Below are positions 1 through 13,999 of a stretch of DNA of 64,000 nt, piece by piece. The notes beneath the pieces were generated by a model. That model was not told the origin of the DNA. It did no database searches and saw only the letters and a program-made list of their open reading frames with translations. This stretch comes from Cololabis saira (taxonomy: Eukaryota; Chordata; Actinopteri; Beloniformes; Belonidae). The stretch covers positions 33,344,160-33,408,159 of the forward strand of contig NC_084599.1 in the NCBI RefSeq assembly GCF_033807715.1, written 5' to 3'. Within the stretch, counting starts at the first letter, position 1, and each line of letters starts with the position of its first letter. A program made the position numbers and the translations under genes.

Positions 1-2424
1 AGGCTCTTCCACCGCCTCAGGCCCCTCCTGGGCTTGCTCAGGTGCACGGAGCCATTTTCATTTCACTGCACAGTGGGGCCTCTAGACATGGCACAGTTAA
101 GAGCCCCCAGGACACCCCCCCCACACCTACCCCCACCTTGCTCCTCTTTCTCCCCTCGTTCAATCCTTCCCCTGTTTGTCCCCTCTCTCTAAACCTTTTT
201 TTCTCTCCTCACCCACCCTCCCCGTCTTCTCGGGGCATCCCTCTCCCAGCAGGGCAGGCCGGCAGACTAGGCACCGAGCACCTTTGTGTCGCCACGGTCA
301 TTTGACTCAATGCGGGACAACATGGTTAATCACTAATCCGATTTTGGGGGCTCTGCGCGCTGGCAAGGGGTGTTCTGTGCTCTTGTCACACTTCATTAGG
401 ACCATTAAAGACCGTCTTACTTTTTTGTCTGCAAGTTAATGGTCCCGGTGACAGATTGAACACCTTGAGGGCAGTTGGAGGAAACAGTAGAGGGAGCTAC
501 AGAGATATATGGGGCAAGGATGTTAAACTTTGACTTAATATGGCAGCGCTTTTGACATTTTAGAAGGAGCCTTTTGTTTGTTCTGTAGGAGTTACCAAGT
601 TTGGACCCAAAAAACGTTCTTATACTGAAACCTGTTAATTTACAAGTTCACTGTAGTGTCATATGTGAAGTCCAAACTTTATTTGCCACATAAAGCTGAT
701 CATTTCCCCTCAAAGTCATCCCAATAATTTTAGTGCACCTTTTTGTTTCTCTGTCTTCTCTGCCCCCTGTATTATAAGCAAGCATGCCGGTGATCAGATG
801 GGTGTCCTGGCGCTCGCGGTGTGTCTGCTGTGACTATATCACAGGATCTAATTGGCATGAAAAGAGCCACACAGAGCTCTAGCTTGCAAGCAGGCCGTCC
901 TATTATCCACACAGACATCTCATTTAGAGGGGCTCATGTAGAGAGCCCGAGCGCCGACTTGCATGGTTTAGCATCTTTGACAGGAACATGTCCCCCATAA
1001 TGCTGCTTTAGTGACGCTTGTTCAAAGAGCAGCGGGGTGTGCAGAGAGAGCAGGATATATATTTACAGGAACAAATCCGCAAAGAGCTTTATGTTTATAA
1101 AGGTGGGTTCTGTTCTGCAGTAATCCACGCTCCTCATTATCAGTACAGTTATGCTGAAATGATTTTAAATTAGGAAAATATTTAAATGGGCCTATTAGAG
1201 AAAAAAAACAAGCCAGTTTATCATTTGTGGTTGGTGTCCTTGTTTGAGTTTAGTGTGTACACATAAACCTGAAATTAACATAATCAAATAAGAACATTAA
1301 TTAATATGAATCACATATCACAAATAGATAACATGCCATTTTTTTTTTTTTTTTACAGTAAATCAACTTCAGTCAGAACGACTTACAGTTTTAAAAGAGG
1401 AAATAATGGTTAATTTAAGTGATAGTAAAGCATAATTCATTTTTTTGCTCTTATTTTGTAGTTTTTCACTCAAAACTCACTCAAAAGGATGTGAAACATT
1501 TTTTGGTTATCTTTTGTGGGGATTAGCTGAGGTCATAATGGATGGCGCATATACAAATAAAGTGATAAAGTGGCAGGAGAGCACGTTTGCCTCGTCGCGC
1601 GACACCATGATGAGGCTGCTGGGTGACTGATCCATTTTAAACTGCTCTCGGCTCGGTGTCACTTTTTTAATGTATAGACTTTTACACTGTTATAAATTTA
1701 AACTGGATCCAATTCATTTCTAATTTAAGGGCGATAGGGTGTGAAAGCTATATTTGTGTACAGTATATCGTGTAATTGTCACTCATTTTAGTCTCTATTT
1801 GCCTCCATTTCTGTCTCCGTGCGCCGTCATTGTTTCCAGCAGTTTAGTTGCCTTTTCTGTTAACCTTTACATCCACACATCCTGACATCGGTGTCTTGCA
1901 GGTCTTTTCTCCTGTCTGCATCTCTCTGCGTGAAGACCGAGCCTCCCTCCAGAACAGCCTAGCGGTGCTTCAACGCTACCTCATTACCGCATGTAAATAA
2001 AGACGAATGGCCAGCGATACTCACACAAATTTGTTTCCCATTACGCTGGGGTCAACGGTAATTGTGGTTGGCGCCCGATTCCCCCGAGTGTGCGTACAGT
2101 TACAGTCATATTACAGTTAATGAACAGAGGGATAACAAATAGTCCTGTAACAGCGTGCTCCCCACCCAAGCCCGAGTGGACATTCGTCTAAGTGGTCGAT
2201 CGGCTGCAGGAACAGTGAAAAGGGAAAGAGAGCCTGTCTGGGCTGATACCCCTCTTTCTTCCCTTTCTATTCCCTCTATTACTCCGGGGAGGGCCACAGT
2301 CTATCAAGGCTGTCCCGGCCCTGGACCTGTGCTGAATGCAACGTGACGGATAAGGGAACTTGCATGTGTGCTACAGTATATGCATTGAGCTCACAGATTA
2401 ATTTGGATCTGCATACAAATTTAA
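1..2424. other. Non-coding stretch, probable intron
   Basis: No convincing exon, RNA gene or recognisable repeat was seen on either strand. Short reading frames here have no splice-site support or family resemblance. The block around 780-1100 has mixed composition without low-complexity bias, the kind of sequence that sometimes proves to be a conserved non-coding element, but conservation cannot be judged from one sequence. If the exon pair near 18.3 kb belongs to a plus-strand gene, this stretch would be intronic. Confidence 0.4.
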
Positions 2425-3139
2425 AGTAGTCTGTATTGTACACTTATCTTGCCATATCTAAATTATTGTGTGGAAGTGGTAATACCTATGTAAGTAACAT
2501 CTCTCCTCTGTTTGTGCTACAGAAAAGAGCAATGAGAGTCATTCACAGGGTCGGCTTCAGAGAACCATCAAACAGATTATTTATTTCGGCAGGTTTGTTG
2601 AAAATAGCGGATATAGTTGAACTTCAAACTTTAAAAAAAATGTTTAAAGCCAAAAATAGATCGTTACCAGAACAGTTACAAAATTTGTTCAGATTGGAGG
2701 ATGAAGACAACAGACTTAAACATGATTTCAAACATACTTTTGCAAGGCTAAACATAAAACAAATGTGTATTTCTGTTACAGGTGTAAAAAATATGGCATG
2801 GACAAAGCAAGGAACTGAAAAGTTGCACAAGTTTGTATCAGCTTAAGAAAATGTTTAAAAAAGAAAAGATAAGTGCCTACAAAAAAGAAGAAGGAGAAAG
2901 AGAAAAAATAGATAGAAGAATGGTATTTTTGTTTGTTTTCTTGCTATAAATATATGTATAGATAGATTGGTGTTCAGTAAGTCAACGTAATTGTATTTAC
3001 AGAGAGGGGCAGGTATCATAGGTTTTCTTCTTCCTGCTCCTTTTCTTTCATGGTGATAATGTGTACTTCATGGAATTTTGTACAACATTATTAAGAAGAT
3101 ATACCATGAATGGAATAAATGAAATGAAATGAAATGAAA
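2425..3139 (+). mobile_element. 5'-truncated LINE (CR1/L2-like), 3' end of reverse transcriptase plus 3' UTR
   Basis: The reading frame at 2436-2846 encodes the end of a non-LTR retrotransposon polyprotein. A segment beginning LFVLQKRAMRVIH near residue 25 has the QKRA-[IM]-R-[IV] signature that follows the reverse-transcriptase domain in CR1/L2-type LINEs, and a later FKAKNRSLPEQLQNLF segment is also typical. The frame lacks the catalytic palm motifs, so the copy is heavily 5' truncated and not autonomous. The 3' UTR ends at 3108-3139 in ATAAATGAAATG-type short tandem repeats, the tail style of this LINE group. A close second copy lies near 33.8-34.7 kb with few differences over the shared 3' region, suggesting both inserted fairly recently. 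Clade assignment is from memory of family motifs, not a search. Confidence 0.82.
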
Positions 3140-5639
3140 AGTGCTGTGACTAGTTGTATTTATTGATGTATTTGTGCATGTCTTGTTGTTCATGTCTTGT
3201 TTTGTGCTGGACCCTCCTTATTGTCGTCATTACTCTAGGCCTAGGTTATAAACAGTAGAATATATAACACTGTTAAACAAAGCAGGGTCCAGTTCTTGGA
3301 AGGTGAAGTTAAAGTACAAAGCAGCACAAACATTTGTATTTGCGGACCCTTTATCAGGCACAAAGAGTATATTTGAGGACGGTTGATTGAATGAATCTTA
3401 CTAAATGGATTATTTATTTATTTCTGGTGACTTGAATTTCACTTGCTCCTCTTTAATGAATCGTGTAAAATTGACTTTTCAGTCCCGCATAGATGCAGTT
3501 AACTGATTATGACTATAAGTGCCATCTAAATATGAAATCTCCTACGGGGGGTTTCCCACAGGATTTTAATCGCATCCACCAACAGATGATTTCACAATCC
3601 TGAAATAAACTCGGTGGTCGTTTTGCATTCAGTGAAACAACGCCATTGCCAAAAGCGCAAATCTAAAGCATGCAACATACATGATACTGGGGTGAATAAA
3701 CAAAACATTGTCAGCTGTATGTGAAATTTAAATGAATTTAATTGTGAATGGATGATTATGCAGTTTCTTTGTCCCTTGCGGGGCCGGTGTTGTCATGGAG
3801 AGTCAGTAAAGGATGAGCGGGGAGGGTAAAGAGCGCTCTGTCTGTTTGCGTATGCTCCTTCAAGCTTCCAGGAGCCATAAGGGAGGCTGAGGATGAATGA
3901 GTGAGTGCTGCACCCGGCCAGAGCGCAGCAATAGTTTCTTCAGCTCCCACTTATTGATTTCTGCAGGAAATATAGAACCCCGGGCGCGATAGAAGGAGAG
4001 GGAGGACCGCAAAGATATTAAGTCGTTTTCCCATCTTTTCCAAAAATCTTTAATCAAAGTTTAAGTGAAATACTAACATGCCACTGGATGTGACCTTTCA
4101 GACCCGTTATGAATCACCTGCTTTTGAGACGGGAACCTGAGGGAGGTCAGAGACGGGCTCTGATCAGAAATTGCTGAGAGGAAAAAGAGTAAGTCCCGTG
4201 GTAAAGTTAAATGGCCACCGAAGGGCTTGTTTGCTGTTGACCTTTGACAAATGCTGGACAACAAATCTATGTTTTAAGCGCTTACGAGACTGGATTCCTT
4301 TATGGCCCTCGGTGACTCCTTGGAAGGACAAAGCCTTGAAAAGTGACTCCAGCCCGAGCAAAGGAAGCTATGCACATTAAAAGAATGAAAAATACAATAC
4401 ACTCCCTGAACAAATATGGCTCTATGAAGGATGATATACTGAAGGATGAAGGGAGGAGAGGGGGGGGGTAAATATCTACAAGGATGAAGCAAACGGGACG
4501 ATTTGTGAGCATATGAGTGGCATATAATGACAAATATGAAATCAATATAGCGACCTCAGTGCCCAAAGCATAACTGTGATGTAGTACACGGTGTTTCGAT
4601 TAAAGGAAGTATAAAAAGATGGTGTCTGTGTGCCGCGAGGGCAAGAAGGCCATGCCCTTTTGAACTCTGGCGCTCACGGAGAGCGTGGCAGCCATAAAAG
4701 GAACAACCAGGCCTGTTTGGTCATTGAATGGGGTCCTTATGGCTCATGGGTAATAATGTCACGCCTCAAGACGTTTTTTAAAAAGAGCTGGCGAATGATG
4801 GCTACCAATGTGTTCCGCAACACTGGCAACATTATGGCAGAAGAGGAGAAAATATAATGGCCTTAATATGCTATGAATAACAAAACCTGTCAATACTCAC
4901 CTCCAGAAGAATTGCTGATCAGACATGTTTAATATAAAGCGTACATGTCGGAGGGAGAATTGATCATGCGCATCCCTAAATATGGGCGCTTACATGTGAA
5001 AAGGTAATGTCCCGATTGCTGTGTATGGTCTATGTTTCTGCTAGATACTTTTATATGCTTGAATCTGCACTTATGGTTGGAACAAAGGAGAAAAAAAAAG
5101 CAAATTTTAGCCTGAAAAAACTGGATTTAAACATAAACTTTAATTAAAAGGGAATTACAATTTTTTTCTTGGTTCTTAAAATAGTTTTACCTCTCATCCA
5201 AAAAGACTCTTTAGTTTTAATGCACTGGTAAAGAACTTTATAAGCTGTTGTTGGTCCAGTCGCTCTTGTGAATCACTGAAGTCTCGTGTAAACCACTGAC
5301 TCACCCATCTGTCTCATGGGTCATTGGAGCCTTTTGTCAACTGTACGTTGTTTACGTGGTCAGTTCGCGAGATGTTTTGGTGACATAAATCAAGATGTGA
5401 ATGGCTGCATATCAGTCACTGATTTACATGTAACCGAAATGATTCAGATCAATCCAAAAGAAGCATATAAACTATCTTTATACAAAAGCAAGAGGTCGAG
5501 GCAGCTGCACAACAAATGTGGCAATAAACACTGAGTCTAAAAAAAAAAGCTGATTTAAATGTCTTGATAGATATTGGAAATCTGAAGCTGAGAAAACACT
5601 TATACTAATGATCTTATTGTTTTATTAAGTTACAGTGGT
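3140..5639. other. Non-coding stretch, no recognisable element
   Basis: No gene, repeat with clear ends or RNA gene was identified. Blocks at about 3760-4000 and 4610-4860 are more GC-rich than their surroundings and free of simple repeats, so they are candidates for conserved regulatory sequence. Reading frames here lack splice signals and look like chance. Confidence 0.35.
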
Positions 5640-5722
5640 GACTTACTGGCTTTACAGCAGCAATATAATTTCCCTTATGTAATTAATAAAGTATTATTGA
5701 ACCGAACTGAACTGAATTAAAT
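5640..5722 (+). mobile_element. LINE 3' tail fragment
   Basis: The segment carries an ATTAATAAAGTATTATTGAA-like terminus followed by short CTGAA-type repeats (CCGAACTGAACTGAATT near 5701-5717). This matches the style of fish LINE 3' ends, where an AATAAAG box is followed by a 5-6 bp tandem tail. Only the extreme 3' end is present and no coding sequence remains. The family is not determined. Confidence 0.4.
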
Positions 5723-5738
5723 TTATGCCATTAATAAA

Positions 5739-5790
5739 TGTCTCTCTCTCTCTCTCTCTCTTGCTGTCTTCTCTCTCTCTCTGTACATAC

Positions 5791-5881
<91 letters not shown>
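5739..5881. repeat. Compound (TC)n and (AT)n microsatellite
   Basis: A CT-rich run (5739-5782) is followed by about 90 bp of nearly pure AT dinucleotide repeat with one interruption near 5862. Isoleucine-tyrosine reading frames over it are translations of the repeat and not genes. Confidence 0.97.
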
Positions 5882-5882
<1 letters not shown>

Positions 5883-8400
5883 CACACATGAGGATGGATG
5901 GATGGATTAATGGATGATAGTAATACATATGATTTTATGTGTATGTATATATGTCACTGATGCGCCTACTTATGGAACAAAGTGGTAAAATACATTAAAA
6001 TAATATTACACTGACATCCACTTTCACTATAAAAACAAGCAATAAGGCCCTTTAGAAATATTATTCCTTGGATAGTAGAAGAGCTCCAAAAACGTTAGAC
6101 TAAAGATGGCTTGTAACTGAGTAACCCAAGGCGTCATTTAAGCCGGACACCACTGAGCTCGTCATAAAGCCTGTAAATGAGTCCATCTTGTTTGGCTCTG
6201 CCCCCGGGCCTTCAGCAGCCGTGGGGCAGTATGGCTCGCACAATGGAGCCATTCGGTCAAGCTTAGCCCTTAAAACAACACGCCAGTCAATAATCCCAAT
6301 GATCCTTCTGGAGCACAATGCCAGGACACATCAGTTAGGCCTGCGTGGGAGGGAGGGTGGCAGGGGGACAATGATACCCCCCCCGTGCTGCCGTACCGTA
6401 GGGAACGTCTTCCCCAAGGACCGGCTCTTTTCACAGCCTGGGCTGTGAGAGGACAGCTTCATGAAAGCTGGAGGTAAGTCTTCTTGTCTTGACACTAATC
6501 AATATGCATCTGATATTAATGGGATGCTCTTTTGCTTGTGTTGGACAAAAAAGGCAGACGGCAGCGTTCACAATTCATGAGCAATTTTGACAACTTTGCC
6601 ATTTACACTTCAAGTTTCCCAGAATTTCTAAAGTTTTAGCAGAAAAATGTTAATCCAACAGTATCTCGACTCTTGGAAGTCGTGAAAAGGCCAAGAATCC
6701 AAGAGTCTTGATTCATTTTTTTTGCTTTGTAGTTACTGTTTTTTGGAATTGATGAGGACATGGACGAGGCAGAGCCCCCCTCCTTCCTTCAGGTCATAAA
6801 TACCATAAGGCCTCCAGCATATTTCCCAGTGCCAGGCCAATCTCTGTTCATTACTGCTCCACACTACTCAGCACTTAATTTAAAACTCACATTCCTCTAA
6901 TTAACACACACTGCTGGGTACAGATGAGCCGGTACAGAGCCTTGTCTGTCTGTCCTTTCCTTTTACTACTTACTCAAGTATGTGTCTCTGTCATCACATT
7001 TCTTTCCCTCTTTATTCCTTTCATACGTCTCCTCCTTTCATTTCCTGCTTTGTGGGAGTTTCTCCCTGACGGTGCCTCCTGAAATAAAACTCTATGTCAT
7101 ACCAATAATTTGTAATAAACACATTTCGTCATTATTTTTCCAAGTACATTTCATAAACACAATTAAAACTCCTGACTGAAATGTTTTTAGGTCTTGTGAC
7201 AGCTAATACAGAGAGGATGAAAACATGGCTGGATCAGAATCAGAAGAAACAGTTTTTCCAACAAATTAGATGTAAAAATGTTTATTCATTTATCAAATCA
7301 ACCAATTACGCCGTGGCAGTATTAGCTCTGTTACAGTACAAAAAGCAAGTATTTAACAGAAGAAATCAGCCATCGATTTATTTTTTGCCCGCGCTTAAAT
7401 CTTCACCGAAGCTTGTGTTAAATGGATCTGGGTGCTTTAAATGTTAAATGACACACGTGAAATAATATACAGTGATCTACGTGATAGATGGGCAGGGCAG
7501 AAATTAGATTTAGTTTTTATAATGTCTTCTGTATTCGTAAGGCCAAAGAAAAACCAGCCATCCATCTGAGCTGATATTGCTTTCACAATACTTTGCTGTC
7601 GTTATTAAAGGAGTCTAAAGTAAATGATTCGGCTTCTATCGCAGGCTCTTATGTGGATCAGATGGTACGTCTACTGATAGGTTTGTAATGGACTTTTCCT
7701 GTTCATTAACTGAGTTATAGCACCAGGGTTTTTATGCTTTGCGGCTCTAAATTGAATCATACATCTCCAATGCTTAAAGTAATATTAATATTTTCTAAAT
7801 CAATGTTAGTAAAATTTTATGTACACAGTTGTATTTGTTGATGGCTAGCCACAGTTAATAAATATAAGATTTATGAACGTGAGCTTCTGCACTGTCTGTA
7901 GTATTATCACAAGTGAAATGCTGACCGTAAAAAATTTAATTAAAATTTTAATTAACAACAGTAATCAATAGGGTGTAACATAACATCTCACATATTCTCA
8001 GTGGCATGGAGGAAAATGCAATCAAACAAATACAGAGGGACCAAATATGATGATTTTATGGGCTAATAAGTCCAAGGTAAGCGTGGCAGCACCGCTGGGA
8101 AATGTAACTGCCTTTTCTTTTTTTCCTTGTAGGGCCAACTTCCCACAAGCACCTGTTTGTTTAATATCTAGTTTGTAATCCACCTGGACATTTTGGTCGT
8201 GTTATGCAGGACTTAATGTCAGTAGGCAACACCCTAGTATGCAAAAGACAGCTTTGGTGCAGGTTGACCTCAAAAAGGAACTTCAGAAGAGGCACCACTA
8301 CATCTGCACAAAACTTGATCAAAAAGAACATGGTGAAAAGCTGTGAAGGTGCACAGCTGCAGTCTACTAACAGACAGTTCATATGGTAATCAGAAATGTG
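5883..8400. other. Non-coding stretch, no recognisable element
   Basis: Mostly AT-rich sequence with a GC-richer block at about 6110-6440. No exon with matching splice sites, RNA gene or bounded transposon was found. The sequence at 8160-8400 may be an eroded 5' extension of the LINE remnant that follows, but nothing in it is diagnostic. Confidence 0.35.
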
Positions 8401-8429
8401 GAAACTGTTAGGTTCTTTAGTTGGTTGGG

Positions 8430-8946
8430 CCCCAAAATACAAAGTATGAACCACAACTACAAAAGCAAATGGCGTGAAATCAGTAGCCAGACTCTTCTCC
8501 TCCTTTGTTCCCCGATGGTGGAACGACTTACCAAACTCTGTCCAATCTGCAGGGTCTGGACCTACTTTTAAGAGCAAGCTAAAGACTCAGCTCTTTAAGG
8601 AGCAGTTCTGGATCTTGTAAACTTCTCTGCTCATCAGAATTAGTTAGTAGATTTGTCCAGCTCTTTGCAGGACTCAGCACTGAGAAAGCTGCATGCACTT
8701 ATGACGAGATGATTGCATGATGGTGTCTTTTTAAAAGTAACTTTCTTGTATAAAGGGACTGTTGTGTGGGGCTTTCTAATTTCTACCACTGGCATGGCAG
8801 CACCTGTGTCCAACTGGACTCTCAGCAGTCTGACCAGCACTGATCCAGCTGGACCCTCCTATGTGATTTACTGCTTGTGTTGTTCTCTCAGATGTAAGTC
8901 GCTTTGGATAAAAGCGTCAGTAGTAGTAGTAGTAGTAGTAGTAGTA
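8430..8946 (+). mobile_element. Eroded LINE 3' end (L2-like) with (AGT)n tail
   Basis: One plus-strand frame around 8497-8620 reads SFVPRWWNDLPNSVQSA and then FKSKLKTQLF. This is the C-terminal pattern (R-W-N-x-LP ... FK-x-x-LKT-x-LF) common at the end of L2-type LINE reverse transcriptase proteins in fish. About 300 bp later the motif TAAGTCGCTTTGGATAAAAG (8896-8915) occurs, a frequent 3' terminus of teleost retroposons. It runs into an AGT trinucleotide array at 8919-8946 that probably grew from the element's tail. The coding part is broken and non-functional. The 5' limit is uncertain. Confidence 0.7.
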
Positions 8947-8967
8947 TAAATACAACAAGAGAAGCAG

Positions 8968-9660
8968 AGGGGGCACGATAGCACAGCTACAAGGTCCTGG
9001 GTTCAATTCTCACCGGGGATGCTGAGGGTGCTGAGGCCGTGTTTAAATGGTAAATGGTAAATGGCTTACACTTATATAGCGCTTTCCAGCTGTACTCCTA
9101 CAGCCCAAAAGCGCTTTACACTGTAGAAATTCACCCACACACGCACACATTCACACACCGGTTGTCGGCGGAGCTGCCACACAACGGCGCTGGCCTGACA
9201 ACCGGGAGCAACCGGGGGATTCAGTGTCTTGCCCAAAGACACTTTGGTGGATGCAGGAGGAACTAGGGCTCGAACCACTGCCCTTCAGGTTCATGGGCGA
9301 ACGCTCTACCAACTGAGCCACCTTCTCCATGACTTCAGCACCCACACCCTGGGTGGGGTTGGCGAAAGGGCCTTTCTGTGTGGAGTTTGCATGTTCTCCC
9401 TGCGTTCCCTTGGGTAGTTAATGTGAGCTACCCTCACAAAAACATGCAACAGTCCCCTCTGGCCAGCCGGGGTGCCAGAGGGGAAGATCTGGCTGGAATA
9501 ACGTGATCCTTCCACGCGCTACGTCCGGCCAGAGAAACCCCACCCTGTCTGGTGAAAAGAAGCGGCCTGCTCACTCCTCAGGTTAAAAAGGAGACTTGAG
9601 CTCAGTGTGGGCTCTCCCGGGGTTGGTAGAGGGACTGACTTAGGTAGGAGCACTGGGTGA
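8968..9660 (+). mobile_element. tRNA-headed dispersed repeat, split by a SINE
   Basis: The head at 8968-9020 contains GGGTTCAATTCTC, resembling a polymerase III B box, after a GGGGGCACGATAGCACAGC start typical of a very common teleost dispersed repeat. Sequence resumes at about 9370 with CTTTCTGTGTGGAGTTTGCA and the ATGTTCTCCCTGCGT module that normally follows the head in this family. It continues with a GC-rich 3' region (about 9450-9660). The interval 9046-9333 is a separate SINE in the opposite orientation, so this copy was interrupted after it inserted. Related copies occur near 13.9, 33.4, 43.3, 43.9 and 61.1 kb. Confidence 0.65.
9046..9333 (-). mobile_element. tRNA-derived SINE
   Basis: Read on the minus strand the element starts near 9333 with GTGGCTCAGTTGGTAGAGCG, an A-box-like polymerase III promoter segment. 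GGTTCGAGCCC follows about 45 bp later as a good B box. It continues through a GTGTCTTTGGGCAAGACAC body, shared by several fish SINEs, and ends near 9046 in AAAGCGCTATATAAGTG followed by ATTTACC-type short repeats. Insertion lies inside an older dispersed repeat. No intact tRNA cloverleaf is formed, so this is not a tRNA gene. Confidence 0.75.
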
Positions 9661-11672
<2,012 letters not shown>

Positions 11673-11756
11673 TTTTTTATAGCTTCTGAACAAGAAATGG
11701 AGGAACATGTACAAGTTTCTTTACATTTGCTCCTCTAAACCCCTGAAACCAATAAA

Positions 11757-11960
11757 AAAAAAAAATGGTACCACAGTCTGAAATGCAGGACATCAAGGTT
11801 CTGGGACAGTTTCTACCCAACTGTCATCAGGCTCAAAATGCACAACATAAACACAAACAGCTAAGCACACTCCAGATGTATATGTATGTATGTTTGCATA
11901 TGTTCATATGTTGGTCGTGTTTACATAGTTTATAGTTAATATTCGTTGTTTTTATCGTGC
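11757..11960 (+). mobile_element. LINE C-terminal remnant and 3' UTR
   Basis: One plus-strand frame around 11804-11863 reads DSFYPTVIRLKMHN and ends at a TAA stop after NINTNS. This resembles the F-[FY]-P-x-[AV]-[IV]-R-L motif at the end of several fish non-LTR retrotransposon proteins. The following AT-rich sequence resembles a LINE 3' UTR. The piece is short and isolated between two AT microsatellites, and the clade is not determined. Confidence 0.45.
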
Positions 11961-12018
11961 AATAACATCTGTTATTCGGTTATGCTACTACATTATGGTT
12001 CCACATTCTTTATTCTTT

Positions 12019-12022
<4 letters not shown>

Positions 12023-12072
<50 letters not shown>
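12023..12072. repeat. (AT)n microsatellite
   Basis: About 50 bp of pure AT repeat preceded by TTTATTC short repeats and followed by a short GT run. Confidence 0.97.
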
Positions 12073-12080
<8 letters not shown>

Positions 12081-12819
12081 ATATATGTGTGTGTGTGTTT
12101 ATTAACTGAATTGCTGTAATTTTGCTACTAGTGACTTCTAGCCTTCACTAATTCTAAGAAGAACAGAGCACAGATGGTGCAACTGTTGAAAAACAGACTT
12201 TCCCTTTCTCTGTCCCCAGTGTCAAACCCACTGACCAGCTTTCCAATGAACAGGTTTTTATTGCTCACATCTAATAAATATTTAGGATTACCTCAGTGAA
12301 ACGATGCAAACAGAAATGAAACGTATTTAATGGGCATCCTGTCCATTGGAGGAGTTTCAATAGGCCACCGCTGAGGTGTGAAATGGCTACAACAGGCAAC
12401 ATAATACTCACATGCTCTCTGTGTCACGCTCTCAAACACACACATACACAGAGAGAGAGAAAAAAAAAGGACCTAATATTTTCTGTCAGCTAGATTGCGC
12501 ATACCCCCCAACCTTCAAATAATTTACAGCTGTGTGTCTACAGAGTGTTTGGCGCAGAAGTGTCACTAAATCTCAGTCCTCAAAGTCAAACGTCAGGTAA
12601 ACCACAGAGAAATAATGTTTATTTTCTCTCAGCCCTGGCGCCATTCTTAACCATTCTGTCAGCCCACCAGCAGCTTGTATATCTCACAAATTCTCTTGTG
12701 ATTTGAACAAATAACTGCAATATACTGTATTTGATTTCTTATTACGAGCAAGTCCTGACAATGACACACCATCTTTACCTAGTTAGTATTCACATATCTA
12801 ATACTCACATGTGGAGCTG

Positions 12820-12960
12820 GCTGTACAGTAGCTCAGGAGGTAGAAACGTCATCTTTCAATTGTAAAACTGCTAGTTTGATCTCCAGTTCACATGTTGTGA
12901 ATTGTGCTTGGGCAAGAAGGTGAACGCCAACATTGTTGCTTTACATGAAATAATTAGTTA
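12820..12960 (+). mobile_element. tRNA-derived SINE, degenerate
   Basis: The segment opens with GTAGCTCAGGAGGTAGAAAC, an A-box-like sequence, and about 40 bp later has GTTTGATCTCC as a B-box-like sequence. A CTTGGGCAAGAAGGTGAAC body follows, which is a frequent fish SINE module. The 3' end fades into AT-rich DNA. Orientation is plus. Not a functional tRNA gene. Confidence 0.6.
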
Positions 12961-13192
12961 AATTGATGTAATGTATGTCTTACCTATGAAGTGAACTTTT
13001 GCACCATTATACAATGTTTGTCTTTGTAGGTGCAGACAAAAAAAATCTGTGAGTTTTCAACAAATAGCAGCAAAGAAAAAGGGCCATTATCAGTTATCTT
13101 AGCTTCTGGTAAAATTGTGGGCTGGCACCCTGCAACATTACTAGTTATATCTAGGCATATGTCTTTGCATTTAAATGTATGTGCATTTCAGC

Positions 13193-13855
13193 CAGAGGTG
13201 TCAAAAGTATTCACATTCATTACTAGGTAGAAGTATAGATACTAGAGTTTAAAAATACTCCTGTAGAAGTTGAAGTATCAACTCAAGTAAGTATAAAAGT
13301 AAAAGTAATGTAAGGGGGGGGAAAGCCATTAAGGACAAAAGCCATTGAAAATGAATGCATCACAGTATAATGCAAATATATTAAAGAACCATATATGTGT
13401 ACTATTGAGCATTAACATGTGTTTCAGAGAGCAGAAGATATGACGAGTAGTTGCATATAAGTATTGTAATAGTGCAAAAAGTCAAACTTCAGAGGCATGT
13501 TATCATTTATCCTAACCTTTATTGGAATGTACATCCAAGTTTAGTTGCAGGAATCTGAGGGAACGGATGTAAGAACAAAACTGGACAAGAACATCTGAAA
13601 CAACCACAACCAAATTCACTCTATCCGGATGGCACAATTTAACTGGATAGTTCTTTTTAAAGGCCAAAATGAAATAGAGTAACGAGGCTGTTTTTAAAAT
13701 GTAAGGAGTAAAAAGTACAGATAATTGCATGAAAATTTAAGGAGTAAAAGTAAAAAGTCGTCTGAAAAATAATTACTCCAGTGAAGTATAGATAACCAAA
13801 ATTTCTACTTAAGTAAGGTAACAAAGTATTTGTACTTTGTTACTTGACACCTCTG
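13193..13855. mobile_element. hAT-type non-autonomous transposon (MITE), 663 bp
   Basis: Terminal inverted repeats CAGAGGTGTCAA (left) and TTGACACCTCTG (right) are exact complements over 12 bp. The element is flanked by an exact 8-bp duplication, ATTTCAGC, at 13185-13192 and 13856-13863. An 8-bp duplication with CA-G-starting ends is the hAT signature. The subterminal regions contain repeated AAGTAAAAGTA/TACTTAAGTA motifs. No transposase coding sequence is present, so mobility would depend on an enzyme from elsewhere. Confidence 0.93.
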
Positions 13856-13909
13856 ATTTCAGCTAACGTTTTGCAAGCTTATTCAGGGCCAGGTTAGGGT
13901 TAGGTTCAA

Positions 13910-13993
13910 CCTTTTAGATGAAAATGCAAACCAGGAATCAAAACCTGGAACCTGTCCACCGTGAAACACCTGTGTTAACCACCAAGCTGCCCC
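13910..13993 (-). mobile_element. tRNA-like head fragment of a dispersed repeat
   Basis: On the minus strand the sequence starts GGGGCAGCTTGGTGGTTAAC and reaches a B-box-like GGTTTTGATTCC about 50 bp later. This matches the head of the dispersed repeat seen at 8968 and 33430. The body is missing or unrecognisable. It lies about 55 bp beyond the hAT element at 13193-13855. Confidence 0.5.
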
Positions 13994-13999
13994 AACAAA

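Noticed and set aside
8161..8577. 138-codon minus-strand frame
   Set aside because: It lies partly antisense to an eroded LINE C-terminus and shows no family motif.
9235..9333. Apparent tRNA gene on the minus strand
   Set aside because: A and B boxes are present but no cloverleaf with paired acceptor stem forms, and it continues into a SINE body and tail.
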